Positions 1 to 8,762 of a DNA stretch of 64,000 nucleotides are shown piece after piece. Every line of letters starts with the position of its first letter. The stretch's first letter is position 1. A program made the translations under genes and the position numbers. Source of the DNA: Nocardia cyriacigeorgica (lineage in GTDB: Bacteria; Actinomycetota; Actinomycetes; Mycobacteriales; Mycobacteriaceae); assembly GCF_010868145.1 (NCBI RefSeq), contig NZ_JAAGUY010000005.1:186001-250000 (forward strand). The letters are read 5' to 3'. The notes under the pieces are model-generated. The model had not been told where the DNA came from, did no database searches, and saw nothing but the letters and a program-made list of their open reading frames with translations.

Positions 1-1731
1 CAGTTCGGCGCGGCGGGTATTGGCTTGCAGTAGAGCGAGATTGGCGACGCCATTCGGATCGAAGACCACCGCCTCACCGTCGAGCACCACCCGGTGCTCG
101 GACAGCTCCTCGGCGAGCGCGGCGATCTTCGGATAGCGCTCGGTGACGATATTGCCCGCGCGGCTGCGCAATGTCGGTGTCCCGTGGTCGAATTCGACGA
201 TCAGCCGGTAGCCGTCCCATTTCGTTTCGAAGACCCATTCCTCGGGATCGAGACCGGCGACTTCGCCCGACGTGGCGAGCATCGGCGACAGCCCGCGGGG
301 CAGATCTGTGCCGCCGGTAGCCGCGCCGTCGCCCTCCGCCGGCTGCTCCTTCATCAGATGCATCAACCAGTTCTTGCCACCGGTACGGATCAGCGCGTAC
401 CGACCCCGCAACCGCTCACCTCGCAACACAACGATCACCTCGTCGTCGCGCCACTTCTCGGTCTCGTACGTACCCGAGTCCCAGATCGTCATCTCCCCGC
501 CGCCGTACTCGCCCTTGGGGATGGAACCGTGGAAGTCCAGGTATTCCATCGGATGGTCCTCGGTATGGACGGCGAGGCGGTTGTCTTTGGTATCGGTCGG
601 CGGGCCCTTCGGCACCGCCCAGGACACCAGCACGCCGTCACGCTCGAGCCGCACATCCCAATGCAATCTGCGCGCGTGATGTTCCTGGATGACATACCGA
701 TTCCCCGGCCCAGGCGTCGGCGGTTGCGCGGGGACGGGTTCCGGTGTGCGGGAAGGGTCGCGCATCGACCGGTAGGTGCTCAGCGCATCGGGACGTGACG
801 AATCCCGCTGGGCCAGTGTCGGATCGAGTTCTTCCAGCAGATCGCCGTCGGCCTGGTATCGGGCCAGGACTTCGTCGAACCGCAGATGACGCAGTGATTC
901 CCGATCCTCGATCTCCTCCCAGCTGCGCGGCGCGGCCACATTCGGCTCGGCGCGCCCGCGCATGGAATACGGCGCGATGGTGGTCTTGGCCGGATTGTTC
1001 TGACTCCAGTCCAGAAAGACTTTGCCCGCACGCACTTTCTTCGCCATCGTCGCGGTGACCAGTTCCGGATGCATCTTCTCCAGATTGGTGGCGACCTGCT
1101 TGGCGACCGTGGAAGCACCGCCGGGGCTCAGCACCCGATCCAGCGGCACATACAGGTGAATCCCTTTGCTACCACTGGTGACCGGGAAGGCACGCAAGCC
1201 GATGCCGGCGACCATATCCCGCACCTCTAGCGCGACCGTGGCGCATTCGGCGAGCCCGGCCCCAGGACCAGGATCGAGGTCGAAGACCAATCTGGTTGCC
1301 GGACCCATCTCATTTCCGTCGAATCGCCATTGCGGCACATGGACTTCCAAGGAGGCCTGCTGGCCCAGCCAGGCCAGTCCGGCCTCGGAATCGATCACCG
1401 GATAGGTGACGGTGCGGTCGGAATGGCGTATTGAGCGCCGTACCAGCCAGTCGGGTGCATGGGCGGCGAGGTTCTTCTCGAAGAACGAGGATTCGGCGAC
1501 ACCGTTGGGCCAGCGTTTCCTGGTGACCGGACGTCCGGCGACGTGCGGGAGCATGGCGGGTGCGATCGCCGTGTAGTAGGCGATGACCTCGCCTTTGGTG
1601 GTCCCGGTGTCCGGGTAGAGCACCTTGTCCAGGTTGCTCAGTTCTATCTCGATATCGGGCTGCCCCGCCGCGTCTCGAAAGCTGCGGCGCAACCCGTTGT
1701 CCGCGACCCGGCGGCGGGAACCGGCGTTCAT
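1..1731 (-). CDS. ligD: Multifunctional non-homologous end-joining DNA ligase LigD (3' end cut by window)
   Basis: Repairs double-strand breaks together with Ku: a primase-like polymerase fills ends, a phosphoesterase trims 3' ends and an ATP-dependent ligase seals. About 577 residues are visible. The polymerase domain comes first, with the metal-binding FDLDPGPG motif at about residues 150-157 (D151, D153). The phosphoesterase domain follows, with the QEHHARRLHWDVRLE motif (H351, H357, D359). The ligase domain begins at about residue 470 and has its adenylation motif ETKWDGYR with nucleophile K504. This POL-PE-LIG order is the mycobacterial one. The ATG at 1731 was chosen because a GGGGA box precedes it and no other good start lies upstream. 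The rest of the ligase domain lies beyond base 1. Confident assignment. Confidence 0.93.
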   Translation of the reverse strand, partial: MNAGSRRRVADNGLRRSFRDAAGQPDIEIELSNLDKVLYPDTGTTKGEVIAYYTAIAPAMLPHVAGRPVTRKRWPNGVAESSFFEKNLAAHAPDWLVRRSIRHSDRTVTYPVIDSEAGLAWLGQQASLEVHVPQWRFDGNEMGPATRLVFDLDPGPGAGLAECATVALEVRDMVAGIGLRAFPVTSGSKGIHLYVPLDRVLSPGGASTVAKQVATNLEKMHPELVTATMAKKVRAGKVFLDWSQNNPAKTTIAPYSMRGRAEPNVAAPRSWEEIEDRESLRHLRFDEVLARYQADGDLLEELDPTLAQRDSSRPDALSTYRSMRDPSRTPEPVPAQPPTPGPGNRYVIQEHHARRLHWDVRLERDGVLVSWAVPKGPPTDTKDNRLAVHTEDHPMEYLDFHGSIPKGEYGGGEMTIWDSGTYETEKWRDDEVIVVLRGERLRGRYALIRTGGKNWLMHLMKEQPAEGDGAATGGTDLPRGLSPMLATSGEVAGLDPEEWVFETKWDGYRLIVEFDHGTPTLRSRAGNIVTERYPKIAALAEELSEHRVVLDGEAVVFDPNGVANLALLQANTRRAEL

Positions 1732-1799
1732 TCGGTCCCCGCCGCGGGCGGCCTGCGGACGGTCAATGCCCTGCGGGCGGTCTCGGCTGCGAGAGCGGA

Positions 1800-2039
1800 C
1801 TAGGCCTGCGGACCCGGCTGTCCGCCCGGCTGCTGACCCGGCTGGCCGGGCTGCTCCGGCGGAACGGCCTTCTTCGCCGCTTCCTTGCCCTTCTCGATCT
1901 TGTCGGAGTACTTGCCCTTCGTCTTCTGATCAATGAAGTCGCCACCCTTGTCGATGGCTTGATTGATCTTGTCCGAATTCTTGGCAGCGGCCTCCTGACC
2001 CTTGCCGACCAGGCCCTTCAAGGTGTCCATCAAGCTCAT
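1800..2039 (-). CDS. Small antitoxin-like protein, MT0933/Rv0909 type
   Basis: A 79-residue, highly charged protein. It starts MSLMDTLKGLVGKGQEAAAKN, has repeated lysine-rich helices (DKINQAIDKGG, KYSDKIEKGKEAAKK) and ends in a disordered Pro/Gly/Gln tail. This matches the MT0933-like antitoxin family, whose mycobacterial member is paired with a START-like toxin next door. No such toxin gene is visible here: the neighbours are ligD downstream and the metallo-hydrolase upstream. The start at 2039 has a good GGAAGG ribosome-binding site, and an in-frame extension to 2120 was not used. It may be an orphan or may not act as an antitoxin at all; the function is inferred from family membership only. 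Confidence 0.72.
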   Translation of the reverse strand: MSLMDTLKGLVGKGQEAAAKNSDKINQAIDKGGDFIDQKTKGKYSDKIEKGKEAAKKAVPPEQPGQPGQQPGGQPGPQA

Positions 2040-2076
2040 ATGCCCTACGTCCTTCCCTGTGCCGTCGATGAGGTGT

Positions 2077-3222
2077 TCACCCGATATCTTTCCACCACAA
2101 CTGCCCGGACGGCAGGTCATCGGGATCCAGACGCTCGCCCGGCTTGGGCACTGCCACGGTGGTGCCCGCCGCGCGCGCCGCCGTCACCATCCGCTGTACC
2201 GGTTCCGACCACCCGTGGAAGGCCAGATTGAACGTGGCCCAGTGGATCGGCACCAACAGGCCGTGGCCGGCATCGCCCACGCACAGATCGGCGTGCGCGC
2301 GCACCGCCTCCTCCGGGTTCATGTGCACGTCGGTCCAGCGCTCGTCGTAGGCGCCGATCGGCAACAGCGTCAGATCGAACGGCCCGAGCTTGGCGCCCGC
2401 CTCGGCGAAGGCCTTGGTGTATCCGGTGTCGCCACCGAAATAGACGCGCCGGGTGGGGCCTGCCAGCGACCACGACGCCCACAGTGTGGTGTTGCGGACC
2501 AGGCCGCGGCCGGAGAAATGCCGAGCCTCGACACAGGTGATCGTCAGGTCAGTGCCGTCGCGGTCCCGGCCGAGAGCGGATAGGGAAATCGAACCGCCCC
2601 AGTCCAATTCGATGATCCGGTCGTCGGGCACACCCCAGTGCCGCAGATGTGCGCCGATACCGACGGGCACGACGAACGGCGCGCTCTGCGCCGCGACCAG
2701 CGCGCGCACGGTGGCGGCGTCGAGGTGGTCGTAGTGGTCGTGGGAGATGATCACCGCGTCCACCGGTGGCAGTTCCGACAGCGGTGCGGGCACCGGATGC
2801 ATCCGCGCCGGGCCGACCAGCGGTGACGGCGACACCCGTTCGCTCCACACCGGATCGGTGAGGATCCGGTAGCCGTCCACCTCGATCACCGCGGTCGCAT
2901 GCCCGAACCAGGTGACGGCGAGGTCGGCCGCCTCCGCGGGCAGCTGCGGCGTCACCAACGGCACCGGGCGCGCCGGGCGACCGGCATTGCGCTGGGTGAG
3001 GAACGAACGCAGCAGCGAGGGCGCCGCGCCGGGCGCGATCTGGCTGCTCGGCTCGGTGTTGTGGAACTGCCGGTTGCGGTAGCTGGTGGCACCGGTCGCA
3101 TACGGCTGGATCGCCGAGATCGACGCCCCCATCGCCGAGGGCAGACCCCACAGCGCCCGCGCCACCCAGGTGACCCCGAGCGCGCCCGCTGCGCCGGTGA
3201 CGATTCGTCGCATCCGCATCAT
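2077..3222 (-). CDS. Metallo-beta-lactamase-fold hydrolase (NAPE-PLD-like, Rv0906 type)
   Basis: A 381-residue protein with an N-terminal hydrophobic segment (residues about 8-30) that could anchor or export it. The metallo-beta-lactamase domain follows. The zinc motif SHDHYDHLD lies at residues 160-168 (H161, H163, D165, H166), preceded by WFGHAT and LTDPVW, and followed by ARHFSGRG and the GGDTGY strand. These are features of the lipid-directed NAPE-phospholipase D-like branch, although the true substrate is unknown. The ATG at 3222 overlaps the TGA of the upstream echA6-like gene (ATGA), so the two are probably translationally coupled. The open frame continues upstream to 3555, but that extension lies inside echA6 and is spurious. 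Confidence 0.85.
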   Translation of the reverse strand: MMRMRRIVTGAAGALGVTWVARALWGLPSAMGASISAIQPYATGATSYRNRQFHNTEPSSQIAPGAAPSLLRSFLTQRNAGRPARPVPLVTPQLPAEAADLAVTWFGHATAVIEVDGYRILTDPVWSERVSPSPLVGPARMHPVPAPLSELPPVDAVIISHDHYDHLDAATVRALVAAQSAPFVVPVGIGAHLRHWGVPDDRIIELDWGGSISLSALGRDRDGTDLTITCVEARHFSGRGLVRNTTLWASWSLAGPTRRVYFGGDTGYTKAFAEAGAKLGPFDLTLLPIGAYDERWTDVHMNPEEAVRAHADLCVGDAGHGLLVPIHWATFNLAFHGWSEPVQRMVTAARAAGTTVAVPKPGERLDPDDLPSGQLWWKDIG

Positions 3223-3944
3223 CGCCCCGTGAACTTCGCCGCGCGCTTTTCTTGCCTGGCCAGGCGGCCCTCCTGGGCGTCGGCGCTGGTCCAGGCAGCC
3301 TCCAACGCCTCGCGCTGCTGGATATTGTCCGGTTCGCGGGTGCCGTCGTCGTTGAGCACCAGTTTGAGATGGCGCAGCGACAGCGGCGCCAGTTCCGCGA
3401 TGGATTTGGCCCAGGCCTGCGCGTCGGCGAGAGTGCCGAGCCGGTTGGCGAAGCCGAAGCTGTAGGCGTCGGATGCCGAAATCGGCTCCGCACCGAGCAG
3501 CATGGTGCGGGCGGGTCCACCGCCGATCAGTGACACCAGGCGCCGTGCGGTCCACCGATCGACGGTGATGCCGAGCTTGGCGGCAGGGATGGCGATATAG
3601 GAATCCGGAGCGAGAACACGCAGGTCAGAGGCGAGGGCCAGCTGCACGCCCGCGCCGAGCGCGGCACCGTTGATCGCCGAGATCACCGGGACCGGCGCCG
3701 ACTCGATGGTGTGCAGCATCTCCAGCAGACGATCGAGGAAATTCTCCGAGTACACCCCACCCAGATCGGCACCCGCGCTGAAGATCGGCCCTCGGCCGGT
3801 GAGCACGATGACCCGCGCCTGCTCGGCGGCATCGAGCACCGCATCACGCAGCCGCACGACCAGATCGATATTCAGGGCATTCCGACGGTCCTCGCGCTGT
3901 AGTTCGATGGTGACGACATCACCATCGCGGCTGACACCGAGCAT
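3219..3944 (-). CDS. echA6: Crotonase-fold protein EchA6, catalytic glutamates absent
   Basis: A 241-residue enoyl-CoA hydratase/isomerase-fold protein. The fold signatures are present: RRNALNIDLV, the oxyanion segment FSAGADL at about residues 55-61, and INGAALGAGVQLALASD at 91-107. The two glutamates that drive hydration in classical crotonases are replaced, by Q101 and A121 (IPAAKLGI). Mycobacterial EchA6 also lacks them and is described as a non-catalytic acyl-CoA-binding partner of the FAS-II mycolic acid system. The neighbourhood supports that identity: the Rv0906-type hydrolase follows with a 4-bp overlap, and AccD3 is nearby. The GGGGAGGA ribosome-binding site sits directly before the ATG at 3944. 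Orthology is inferred from missing residues and context. Confidence 0.8.
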   Translation of the reverse strand: MLGVSRDGDVVTIELQREDRRNALNIDLVVRLRDAVLDAAEQARVIVLTGRGPIFSAGADLGGVYSENFLDRLLEMLHTIESAPVPVISAINGAALGAGVQLALASDLRVLAPDSYIAIPAAKLGITVDRWTARRLVSLIGGGPARTMLLGAEPISASDAYSFGFANRLGTLADAQAWAKSIAELAPLSLRHLKLVLNDDGTREPDNIQQREALEAAWTSADAQEGRLARQEKRAAKFTGR

Positions 3945-4024
3945 GCTTCCTCCCCAGCTGAACGAAATCCGACTGTTGAGTTCATGCTGCCACAGGAGCT
4001 GACACAGGCCGGCGACGGCGCGAA

Positions 4025-4030
4025 TAGCAT
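4025..4030 (+). promoter_or_regulatory. -10 element (TAGCAT) for a leaderless flavoprotein mRNA
   Basis: TAGCAT ends 8 nt before the GTG at 4039. It supports that start over the ATG at 4054, which has neither a -10 element nor a ribosome-binding site at the right distance. Confidence 0.5.
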
Positions 4031-4038
4031 CGGAAGCT

Positions 4039-5247
4039 GTGCTGTCCGATCACATGACAACCTCCGCCGCCGCCGATCCCGGCGCACCGGCGGCGGACTA
4101 TCCGATCCTGGTGATCGGTGCGGGCCAAGCCGGATTGTCCGCGGGTTATCACCTGCGCAGGCGCGGGCTGGTCCCCGAACGAGACTTCCTGATCGTCGAT
4201 CACGCGCCCGGTCCCGGCGGCGCCTGGCAGTTCCGGTGGCCCTCGCTGACGCTGACCACGGTGAATCGGGTCCACGATCTGCCGGGGATGTCATTCGCCG
4301 ATACCCTGCCGCCGGGATCGGAATCGGCACCGGCCGCCACCGCGGTTCCGCACTACTACGAGCTCTACGAAAAGCGGTTCGACCTGCGGGTGCGGCGACA
4401 AGTGCGGGTCACTGTGGTGTGTGACCGCCGTACGCACGACGCTCCGGCGGGCGAAGGTTCCGGTCAGCACAGCGGGCCTTCGAGCCGGGCCGATGGTGCC
4501 GGGCGCGGCGGGCTGCTGCACGTCGAGACCGATTCCGCAGGCACGATCCGGGTCCGCGGTCTGATCAACGGCACCGGCACCTGGGAGCACCCGTTCATCC
4601 CGCGTTACCGGGGCGCAGAGACGTTCTCCGGGCGTCAGCTGCACACCCGCGACTATCACTCCGCCGGCGACTTCGCAGGCAAGCATGTGGTCGTGGTCGG
4701 CGGCGGCATCTCGGCGGTGCAGTTGCTCGATGAGATCTCCGAGGTCACCACGACCACCTGGGTGACAAGGACCGAGCCGAAGTTTCGCGAGACCCCATTC
4801 CAGGAGGACGACGGCAGGCGTGCGGTAGCGATCGTCGAAGACCGGGTCCGGCGGGGGCTGCCGCCCGGCTCGGTGGTCTCGGTGACCGGACTACCGCTCG
4901 ATGACCGGCTGCGCGACGCCAGGGACCGCGGCGCACTGCACCGCCTGCCCATGTTCCATCACATCGAACCCGACGGAGTGCGCTGGGCCGATGGCACCTT
5001 CCAGCCCGCACAGGTCATCCTGTGGGCGACCGGCTTCCGCAGTGCACTCGACCACCTCGCGCCGCTGCGGCTACGCGGGCCAGGTGGCGGCATCACCATG
5101 ACCGGACGGCTGGCCACGCAGGTCGCCGTCGATCCGCGCATCCATCTCATTGGGTACGGGCCGTCGGCCAGCACCATCGGCGCGAACCGGGCGGGGCGGG
5201 CCGCCGCGGTCGAACTCACCGATCACCTGGGTGTGGGCAGCCGCTGA
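4039..5247 (+). CDS. Flavin-dependent monooxygenase / NAD(P)-binding oxidoreductase
   Basis: A 402-residue two-dinucleotide-fold flavoprotein. The FAD-binding Rossmann motif VIGAGQAGLSAG lies at about residues 24-36, followed by GPGGAWQFRWPSL. The NAD(P)H motif VVVVGGGISAVQLL lies at about residues 218-231. Between them, FSGRQLHTRDYHS resembles the FxGxxxHxxxW/Y fingerprint of Baeyer-Villiger and N-hydroxylating monooxygenases. This predicts oxygenation of a ketone, amine or similar organic substrate, but the substrate cannot be read from the sequence. It stands alone, divergent from echA6 and convergent with the aldo/keto reductase. GTG 4039 was chosen from the upstream -10 element; ATG 4054 is the alternative. 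Confidence 0.8.
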   Translation: MLSDHMTTSAAADPGAPAADYPILVIGAGQAGLSAGYHLRRRGLVPERDFLIVDHAPGPGGAWQFRWPSLTLTTVNRVHDLPGMSFADTLPPGSESAPAATAVPHYYELYEKRFDLRVRRQVRVTVVCDRRTHDAPAGEGSGQHSGPSSRADGAGRGGLLHVETDSAGTIRVRGLINGTGTWEHPFIPRYRGAETFSGRQLHTRDYHSAGDFAGKHVVVVGGGISAVQLLDEISEVTTTTWVTRTEPKFRETPFQEDDGRRAVAIVEDRVRRGLPPGSVVSVTGLPLDDRLRDARDRGALHRLPMFHHIEPDGVRWADGTFQPAQVILWATGFRSALDHLAPLRLRGPGGGITMTGRLATQVAVDPRIHLIGYGPSASTIGANRAGRAAAVELTDHLGVGSR

Positions 5248-5255
5248 CCGAGTCT

Positions 5256-6110
5256 CTAGTCGAGCCCGGCGGCGAAGGTCGCCGGGTCCGGGCCGACGCG
5301 TCCACCGTCGTCGAGTGCGCTGATCGCGGCCATCTGTTCGCCGGACAGCTCGAACCCGAAGACATCGAAGTTCGACACGATCCGCGATGGAGTCACCGAC
5401 TTCGGGATGACGATATTGCCCAGCTGCAGGTGCCATCGGATGATCACTTGGGCGGGCGTGCGATCCACCGCCGAGGCGACCTCGGTGATCACCGGGTTAT
5501 CGAGCAGGGTGCCCTGGCCGAGCGGGCTCCACGCCTCGGTCGCGATCGCATGTGCGGCGTGGTATTCGCGCAGCTCACGCTGGGTAAGCCGGGGATGGAG
5601 CTCGATCTGGTTGACGGTGGGGATCTCGCCGGTCTCCCCGATCAACCGCTCCAGATCCGGGACCCGGAAGTTCGACACCCCGATCGAACGCACCCGACCG
5701 TCGGCTTTGAGCGTCTTGAAGGCCTTGTAGGTGTCGACGAAGCGATCCGCGGACGGCGCGGGCCAGTGGATCAGGTACAGGTCGAGATAGTCCAGGCCCA
5801 GGCGTCCCATACTGGCGTCGAAGGCACGAAGTGTGGAGTCGTAGCCCTGTTCGGAGTTCCACAGCTTCGTCGTGACGTAGACCTCGTCACGCGGGAGCCC
5901 GAACTGGCGGATGGCCCGCCCCGTCCCCTCCTCGTTGCCATAGATGGCCGCGGTGTCGATGCTGCGGTAGCCGGCCTCCAAAGCGGCCGTGACCACGGGA
6001 AAGACATCGTCGGCCGGAACCTGGAACACCCCGAACCCGAGCTGCGGGATCACGTTCCCGTCGTTCAGCACGATCGAGGGAACTGCGCTGGTCTCGCTTC
6101 TGAAGGTCAC
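5256..6110 (-). CDS. Aldo/keto reductase
   Basis: A 284-residue NADPH-dependent aldo/keto reductase, a (beta/alpha)8 barrel enzyme that reduces aldehydes and ketones. The catalytic tetrad is complete: D52 (IDTAAIYGNE), Y57, K82 (TTKLW) and H115 (LIHWP). The C-terminal cofactor segment VIPKSVTPSRIVSNFDVF is also present. Length fits the AKR5-type 2,5-diketo-gluconate reductase-like group common in actinobacteria. The GTG at 6110 was chosen because TACCTT ends exactly 7 nt upstream, giving a leaderless transcript. An ATG at 6140 has no ribosome-binding site, and the longer open frame to 6821 is antisense to accD3. Physiological substrate unknown. Confidence 0.9.
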   Translation of the reverse strand: MTFRSETSAVPSIVLNDGNVIPQLGFGVFQVPADDVFPVVTAALEAGYRSIDTAAIYGNEEGTGRAIRQFGLPRDEVYVTTKLWNSEQGYDSTLRAFDASMGRLGLDYLDLYLIHWPAPSADRFVDTYKAFKTLKADGRVRSIGVSNFRVPDLERLIGETGEIPTVNQIELHPRLTQRELREYHAAHAIATEAWSPLGQGTLLDNPVITEVASAVDRTPAQVIIRWHLQLGNIVIPKSVTPSRIVSNFDVFGFELSGEQMAAISALDDGGRVGPDPATFAAGLD

Positions 6111-6117
6111 TGTTCCG

Positions 6118-6123
6118 AAGGTA
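6118..6123 (-). promoter_or_regulatory. -10 element (TACCTT) of the aldo/keto reductase
   Basis: On the minus strand TACCTT is followed by 7 nt and then the GTG at 6110, the typical spacing of a leaderless actinobacterial mRNA. Confidence 0.5.
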
Positions 6124-6205
6124 GAAGCGCCGGGCCGCATGGTCAACGAGCAGCTGCTACGTGTCTCGGTGGGCGAGCCGCCGCACCGGTACAGCAGCGG
6201 ACCGC

Positions 6206-7801
6206 TCAGGTCCCCGCGTGGGGGAGGCCGAGACGGCGGTAACGGAGATGGCGGGTGGCACGCAGCTCGGTGACCGGGGTGGCACGCAGGCCGGCCAGTT
6301 CGCCGGCGATGGCGGCGACCATGCGGCGGGCGAATTCGATGGGCTCGTCTGCCGCGTCCGGCTTCTCGTCGACGATGCGGTCGACGATGCCCGCGGTCTG
6401 TAGATCGGCGGCGCGAATGCCCTGGGACTGCGCCAATTCCGGGGCGTGCGCGGTATCGCGGTGGACGATGGCACTGGCGCCCTCGGGCGGCAGCGGGGCG
6501 AGCCAACCGTGCGTTGCGGCGAGGACCCGATCCGCCGGTAACAGGGCGAGCGCGCCCCCGCCGGTGCCCTGGCCGAGCAGGACCGAAACGGTTGGGGTGT
6601 CCAGAGTGACGAGATCGGAAATGCACCGCGCGATTTCGGGGGCGAGGCCACGCTCCTCGGCCTCCTTCGACAGGGCAGCGCCGACCGTGTCGATCACCAG
6701 CACCAGCGGCAGCCGCAGCTCCTGAGCGAGCTGCATACTGCGCCGCGCCTCCCGTAATGCCGCCGGGCCCATGGTGTTCTCCCCCACCTGACCGGCCCGG
6801 TCGTGACCGAACACCACACACGGGTGGCCGCGGAAGCGCGCCAGTGCCAGCACCACGGTCCGGTCCGTTTCCCCCTGCCCGGTGCCACTGAGCGGAACCC
6901 GTTGTGTCACATGGCGTAGCAACTCGCGCAGCCCGGGGCGGTCTGTGCGGCGCGAACTCAGTACCGACTCCCAGGCCGGGATCTCCCGCACTGCGCTGCC
7001 GTCGTCCACGCAGACCCGGCCGGCATCAATCCGTCCCTGGCCGACGCCCCCCGAAGCCTGTTCCTCATCCGGCACTCCACTGAGCACACTCAAGGCCCGG
7101 TGCGCGATGCGACGGAACACCGAAAGCCCGACCACGCCGTCGATGACGCCGTGCCGGTAGAGGTTTTCGGCGGTCTGCACACCGCTCGGGAACGGGCGGT
7201 CGTAGAGGGCCTGATACACGCGGGGCCCGAGGAAGCCGATCATGGCGCCGGGCTGCGCGAAGGTCATATGGCCGAGCGAACCCCAGGACGCGAACACCCC
7301 GCCCATGGTGGGGTCGCGCAGATAGACCAGATAGGAGTGGCCTGCGGCCTTGTGGGCGGCGACCGCACCGGCGATCTTGACCATCTGCACGAAGGCGACG
7401 GTGCCCTCCTGCATCCGGGTACCGCCGGACGTCGGCGAGGCGATCAACGGCAGGCCGAGTTCGGTTGCCCGCTCGACGGCGGTCACGATCCGCTCGGCAG
7501 CCGCCACTCCGATGGAGCCCGCGAGAAAACCGAACTCGCAGGCGATCACAGCTACCCGGCGGCCGCGCAGCAGTCCTTCGCCGGTGAGCACCGCTTCATC
7601 GGTACCCGCCCGATCCGCGGCAGCGCGCATATCGTCGCGGTATCGCGAGGACATGTTCACCGCGAGTGGCGGCTGGTCCCAGCTACGGAAGGAGCCAGGA
7701 TCGAGCAGCGCTTCGAGTAGATCGACGGCGCAGATCCTCCCCGATCCCGCGCCGACGCCTACCGCCGAACCGCTGCGTCGCTGCCCGCCGGCGCCGATCA
7801 A
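6206..7801 (-). CDS. accD3: Acyl-CoA carboxyltransferase subunit AccD3
   Basis: A 531-residue carboxyltransferase with both crotonase-like halves in one chain. The N-terminal half carries SPTSGGTRMQEG and GGVFASWGSLGHMTFAQPGA. The C-terminal half carries ENTMGPAALREARRSMQLA, VIDTVGAALSKEAEERG and LLGQGTGGGALALLPADRVL, which form the acyl-CoA and biotin oxyanion sites. It would move carboxylate from carboxybiotin to an acyl-CoA, but no biotin carboxylase lies nearby. Mycobacteria place accD3 beside echA6 and prrA, and both are in this window. The proposed TTG start at 7801 overlaps the TGA of the upstream GTPase gene (TTGA), so translation is probably coupled to the sensor-kinase operon. No ATG or GTG lies ahead of the conserved LLDPGSFRSWD segment, so the start is uncertain. 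Confidence 0.83.
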   Translation of the reverse strand: MIGAGGQRRSGSAVGVGAGSGRICAVDLLEALLDPGSFRSWDQPPLAVNMSSRYRDDMRAAADRAGTDEAVLTGEGLLRGRRVAVIACEFGFLAGSIGVAAAERIVTAVERATELGLPLIASPTSGGTRMQEGTVAFVQMVKIAGAVAAHKAAGHSYLVYLRDPTMGGVFASWGSLGHMTFAQPGAMIGFLGPRVYQALYDRPFPSGVQTAENLYRHGVIDGVVGLSVFRRIAHRALSVLSGVPDEEQASGGVGQGRIDAGRVCVDDGSAVREIPAWESVLSSRRTDRPGLRELLRHVTQRVPLSGTGQGETDRTVVLALARFRGHPCVVFGHDRAGQVGENTMGPAALREARRSMQLAQELRLPLVLVIDTVGAALSKEAEERGLAPEIARCISDLVTLDTPTVSVLLGQGTGGGALALLPADRVLAATHGWLAPLPPEGASAIVHRDTAHAPELAQSQGIRAADLQTAGIVDRIVDEKPDAADEPIEFARRMVAAIAGELAGLRATPVTELRATRHLRYRRLGLPHAGT

Positions 7802-8400
7802 TAGCCCTGCATCACCTTGCGCAGGGCGTACTCGGTGAGCGCGACCAGCGCCTGCTTGGCCGGCTCCCGACGGCGGGCGTCGATGGACATGATCGGCACA
7901 TCACCGGAGACGGCCAGCGCCTGCCTGATGTCCTCGATCGGGTATCGCGGCGCGTCGTCGAACTCATTGAGCGCCACCAGGAAGGGTAGGTTGCGCGCTT
8001 CGAAATAGTCAACGGCCGCGAAGCTGTCTTCCAGCCTGCGGGTGTCGACCAGCACCACGGCGCCGATGGCGCCCTTGATCAGGTCGTCCCACATGAACCA
8101 GAACCGGTACTGGCCCGGCGTACCGAACAGGTACAGCACCAGGTCGTCCGCGAGGCTGATCCGGCCGAAGTCCATCGCCACCGTTGTGGTGTTTTTCATC
8201 GGAATGCCGGTCAGGTTATCGATTCCGGCACTCGCGTTGGTGACCAACGCTTCGGTGCGCAGCGGAACGATCTCCGAGACGGCGCCGACCAATGTCGTTT
8301 TACCCACACCGAAGCCACCCGCGACCACGATCTTGGCCGAAGTCGGCTTGGCGGTACGGGTATCGACCTGCGCCGTCGAATCAAATACGCCGGAGTCCAC
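7798..8400 (-). CDS. Conservon small GTP/ATP-binding protein (CvnD / Rv3362c type)
   Basis: A 200-residue Ras-like P-loop protein: Walker A GGFGVGKTT at residues 28-36, switch-like NTTTVAMDFGR, the LFGTPGQYRFWFMWD G3 region, and LNEFDD in place of the NKxD base-recognition motif. It is the last of four overlapping genes (sensor kinase, Roadblock, DUF742, GTPase). In Streptomyces this set is called a conservon and is thought to form a membrane signalling complex resembling eukaryotic G-protein systems. Its 5' end overlaps the DUF742 gene by 20 bases. It probably acts as the output switch of the kinase complex; downstream targets are unknown. Confidence 0.9.
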   Translation of the reverse strand: MDSGVFDSTAQVDTRTAKPTSAKIVVAGGFGVGKTTLVGAVSEIVPLRTEALVTNASAGIDNLTGIPMKNTTTVAMDFGRISLADDLVLYLFGTPGQYRFWFMWDDLIKGAIGAVVLVDTRRLEDSFAAVDYFEARNLPFLVALNEFDDAPRYPIEDIRQALAVSGDVPIMSIDARRREPAKQALVALTEYALRKVMQGY

Positions 8401-8755
8401 TGAGAACCCTTTCGATCAGCTCGCGACGTTCATCGTCGCTGGAGTCGTCTTTCAATGTGGCGGAAACGCGCACGTGCCCCGCTTCTATGAGATCTGCCAC
8501 GAGCACACGCGCCACCCCGATGGGTATACCCAATCGAGCCGCAAGTTCAGCCACGGACGGCGATTCTCTGCACAACTCCACGATGGACGTTTCGATGTTG
8601 GTCAGTTCGAACTGCCGCTCGGGGGCGACCGGATGCGATGCGACGAGGGCCTCCAGCGCGAGCTCGACCGCGGGCCGGGTACGACCCGCGGTCAGCGAAT
8701 ACGGGCGAACCAGGCTCGGCTCGGAGCTCCCCACACGATGATCTTCTATGTCCAT
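8381..8755 (-). CDS. DUF742 protein of the conservon operon (CvnC type)
   Basis: A 124-residue DUF742 protein. The conserved start SLVRPYSLTAGRTRP is followed by a winged-helix-like core, ESPSVAELAARLGIPIGVARVLVADLIEAG, which resembles a helix-turn-helix but is thought to mediate protein contacts in these complexes. It lies 7 bases after the Roadblock gene and overlaps the GTPase gene. The ATG at 8755 is preceded by GGTGGG; the upstream in-frame extension to 8857 runs through the Roadblock gene and was rejected. Confidence 0.87.
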   Translation of the reverse strand: MDIEDHRVGSSEPSLVRPYSLTAGRTRPAVELALEALVASHPVAPERQFELTNIETSIVELCRESPSVAELAARLGIPIGVARVLVADLIEAGHVRVSATLKDDSSDDERRELIERVLSGLRRI

Positions 8756-8762
8756 CCCACCA

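Noticed and set aside
6141..6821. Upstream extension of the aldo/keto reductase frame
   Set aside because: It lies within accD3 in another frame on the same strand; a leaderless promoter places the start at 6110.
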